Made by a program: the position numbers and the translations under genes. A stretch of DNA of 15,197 nucleotides, taken from assembly GCA_016703945.1 (NCBI GenBank), contig JADJBC010000055.1, positions 1 through 15,197 of the forward strand. Direction: 5' to 3'. Positions 13,572 to 15,197 of the stretch are shown here, one piece after another. The notes under the pieces were generated by a model. That model saw nothing but the letters and a program-made list of their open reading frames with translations, was not told where the DNA came from and did not search any database. The DNA comes from Candidatus Aalborgicola danicus. GTDB lineage: Bacteria; Pseudomonadota; Gammaproteobacteria; Burkholderiales; Burkholderiaceae_C. The stretch's first letter is position 1; each line of letters begins with the position of its first letter.

Positions 13572-14753
13572 ATGAACAACCTGCCCGGCCTGAACTTCCA
13601 ACTCGGTGAAGACATTGACGCACTGCGCGACGCGGTGCGCGAGTTTGCGCCAGCCGAGATCGCCTCCCGCGCGGCCGAGATCGACAAAACCGACCAGTTC
13701 CCGATGGACCTGTGGCGCAAGATGGGTGACCTGGGCGTGCTCGGTATCACGGTGGGCGAGGAATACGGCGGCGCCAATATGGGTTACCTGGCCCACATGA
13801 TTGCGATGGAAGAAATCTCGCGTGCATCCGCGTCAGTGGGCCTGAGTTATGGCGCGCACAGCAACCTGTGTGTCAACCAGATCAAGCGCAACGGCACCGA
13901 TGCGCAGCGCGCCAAGTACCTGCCCAAGCTGATCAGTGGTGAGCACGTGGGTGCGCTTGCCATGAGTGAGCCCGGTGCGGGCTCCGACGTGCTGAGCATG
14001 AAACTCAAGGCGGAAGACAAGGGCGGCTACTACCTGCTCAACGGCAACAAGATGTGGATCACCAACGGGCCGGACGCCGACACGCTGGTGGTGTACGCCA
14101 AGAGCGAACCCGAACTGGGCGCGCGCGGCGTCACCGCCTTCCTGATCGAAAAGGGCATGCCCGGCTTCAGCATCGCGCAAAAGCTAGACAAGTTGGGCAT
14201 GCGTGGCAGCCACACGGGCGAGCTGGTTTTCAACAACGTGGAAGTGCCGCACTCCAACGTGCTGGGCCAGGTCAATGGTGGCGCCAAGGTGCTGATGAGC
14301 GGCCTGGACTATGAACGCGCCGTACTGACCGGCGGCCCCCTGGGCATCATGCAGTCCGTCATGGACAACGTCATCCCCTATATCCACGACCGCAAGCAGT
14401 TTGGCCAGAGCATTGGCGAATTCCAGCTGATCCAGGGCAAGGTCGCCGACATGTACACCGTGCTGCAGGCCGGGCGCAGCTTTGCCTACACCGTGGCCAA
14501 GAACCTGGACCTGCTGGGCGCCGAGCACGTGCGCCAGGTGCGCAAGGACTGCGCCTCGGTCATCCTGTGGACCGCCGAGAAAGCCACCTGGATGGCCGGC
14601 GAGGGCGTGCAGATCTTCGGCGGTAACGGCTATATCAACGAATACCCGCTGGGCCGACTGTGGCGTGATGCCAAACTCTATGAGATTGGCGCTGGAACCA
14701 GCGAAATCCGCCGCATGTTAATTGGACGCGAGCTGTTCGCGGAGACAATGTAG
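13572..14753 (+). CDS. ivd: Isovaleryl-CoA dehydrogenase
   Basis: This 393-aa FAD enzyme of the acyl-CoA dehydrogenase family oxidises isovaleryl-CoA to 3-methylcrotonyl-CoA in leucine breakdown (also called liuA). Signatures are GLSYGAHSNLCVNQIKRNG, the FAD/substrate loop ALAMSEPGAGSDVLSMKLKA, WITNGPDADTLVVYAK, QIFGGNGYINEYPLGRLWRD and GTSEIRRMLIGREL. The catalytic base is Glu248 in GLDYERAVLTGGPLG. This internal position distinguishes isovaleryl-CoA dehydrogenases from short- and medium-chain enzymes. The length is normal and the frame intact. The other liu genes (carboxylase, hydratase, lyase) are not in the window and would be expected downstream. Instead, an envelope-type gene starts 5 bases after the stop. 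Confidence 0.95.
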   Translation: MNNLPGLNFQLGEDIDALRDAVREFAPAEIASRAAEIDKTDQFPMDLWRKMGDLGVLGITVGEEYGGANMGYLAHMIAMEEISRASASVGLSYGAHSNLCVNQIKRNGTDAQRAKYLPKLISGEHVGALAMSEPGAGSDVLSMKLKAEDKGGYYLLNGNKMWITNGPDADTLVVYAKSEPELGARGVTAFLIEKGMPGFSIAQKLDKLGMRGSHTGELVFNNVEVPHSNVLGQVNGGAKVLMSGLDYERAVLTGGPLGIMQSVMDNVIPYIHDRKQFGQSIGEFQLIQGKVADMYTVLQAGRSFAYTVAKNLDLLGAEHVRQVRKDCASVILWTAEKATWMAGEGVQIFGGNGYINEYPLGRLWRDAKLYEIGAGTSEIRRMLIGRELFAETM

Positions 14754-14758
14754 GGTTG

Positions 14759-15197
14759 ATGAAATCCACCATTGCCCGCACACTGAGTTCCCTTCTCCAC
14801 GGCACCCTGCGCGGTCTGTTGCGGGCCTGGGTGCTGATCGTGCCTTTGGTAGTGGCGCTTTCGCTGATCCGGCTCGGACAACTGGCGTATTTTTTGGCCC
14901 ACGGGTTTTCAGGTTTCTTCCACCGACCTGGCCAGCGTGGTGGTTCAAGGTTTGCGCTTTGACCTGAAAGTCAGCGCCATTGGCGGTTTCCTGTTGTTGC
15001 TGGTGTTGCCCTGGGTGTCGGGGCGTATTCAGGGGCGTATTGCCGCGGGGCTTGCCTTTGTGTTTGTAATGCTGTCGCTGGTGAATCTGCATTCCTTCGG
15101 GTTCTACAAGACGCCCATTGATTCGCTGGTGTTTGGTCTGGTGGAAGACGACACGCTGGCCGTGTTGCAAACCATCTGGCGCGACTTTCCGGTGGTC
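14759..15197 (+). pseudogene. N-terminal part of an LTA-synthase/sulfatase-superfamily membrane protein, one frameshift, cut by the window edge
   Basis: The start is ATG 14759 (MKSTIARTLSSLLHGTLRGL). The frame reads to LAYFLAHGFS and shifts by one extra G at 14912-14913. It then continues to the window end as VSSTDLASVVVQGLRFDLKV, FLLLLVLPWVSGRIQGRIAA, SFGFYKTPIDSLVFGLVEDD and ending TIWRDFPVV. At least four hydrophobic helices are visible. The GLRFDL and FYKTPIDSLVFGLVEDDT segments match the membrane half of the LTA synthase-like family, whose extracytoplasmic alkaline-phosphatase-fold domain moves phosphoglycerol or phosphoethanolamine groups. That catalytic domain would lie beyond the edge. 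The gene follows ivd by 5 bases. Without repair the ORF stops at 14962 after 67 aa. Confidence 0.68.

Noticed and set aside
10640..15197. A sulfatase plus formylglycine-generating-enzyme maturation pair
   Set aside because: The SUMF1 protein lacks FGE cysteines, the LTA-synthase-like protein needs no formylglycine, and the two genes are about 2.9 kb apart with other units between.
1..15197. tRNA, rRNA, CRISPR array or insertion sequence
   Set aside because: I saw no tRNA-like cloverleaf, evenly spaced direct repeats or transposase-like coding region on either strand.

Overview
This is a high-GC window, very likely from a Comamonadaceae betaproteobacterium (Rhodoferax/Polaromonas-like). The evidence is the Burkholderiales order corC-lnt-glyQ-glyS-gmhB-plsC-ygjP, and short palindromic and GC-rich interspersed repeats of a kind I recall from Comamonadaceae. 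The genus is an inference.

Layout. 1-81 is the tail of a plus-strand gene that may be a PIN-domain protein. 118-876 (minus) is an FFLEELY-motif protein broken by two frameshifts. 986-1717 is a GNAT acetyltransferase. 1802-9494 is the envelope/translation cluster: corC (CBS-domain protein), lnt (three frameshifts), glyQ, a vapB-vapC toxin-antitoxin pair, glyS, gmhB (LPS heptose synthesis) and plsC (phospholipid synthesis). A GC-rich repeat at 9495-9602 separates plsC from a YgjP/DUF45 metallopeptidase (9618-10550). A membrane-anchored SUMF1/FGE-like protein (10640-11896) follows and converges with a metallo-beta-lactamase-fold hydrolase (13004-11924, minus, two frameshifts). A perfect 22-bp palindrome lies between that hydrolase and a divergent MerR-type regulator (probable liuR), followed by isovaleryl-CoA dehydrogenase (liuA/ivd, leucine catabolism). 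The window ends in the start of an LTA-synthase/sulfatase-superfamily membrane protein with one frameshift.

How the genes work together. glyQ and glyS encode the alpha and beta subunits of one enzyme and are normally adjacent. Here a VapBC module with its own operator-like palindrome and strong ribosome binding site sits between them, and the vapC stop overlaps the glyS start (ATGA). This is the most interesting feature of the window. The MerR-ivd pair and the palindrome form a classic leucine/isovalerate control unit, and the MBL hydrolase is probably a co-regulated member.

Data quality. Eight single-base indels of both signs break four otherwise well-conserved genes. The normally essential lnt is one of them, and it keeps all three catalytic residues. 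Most can be repaired by one base in a short homopolymer. Sequencing or assembly error is more likely than gene decay, so these genes are described from their repaired reading frames.
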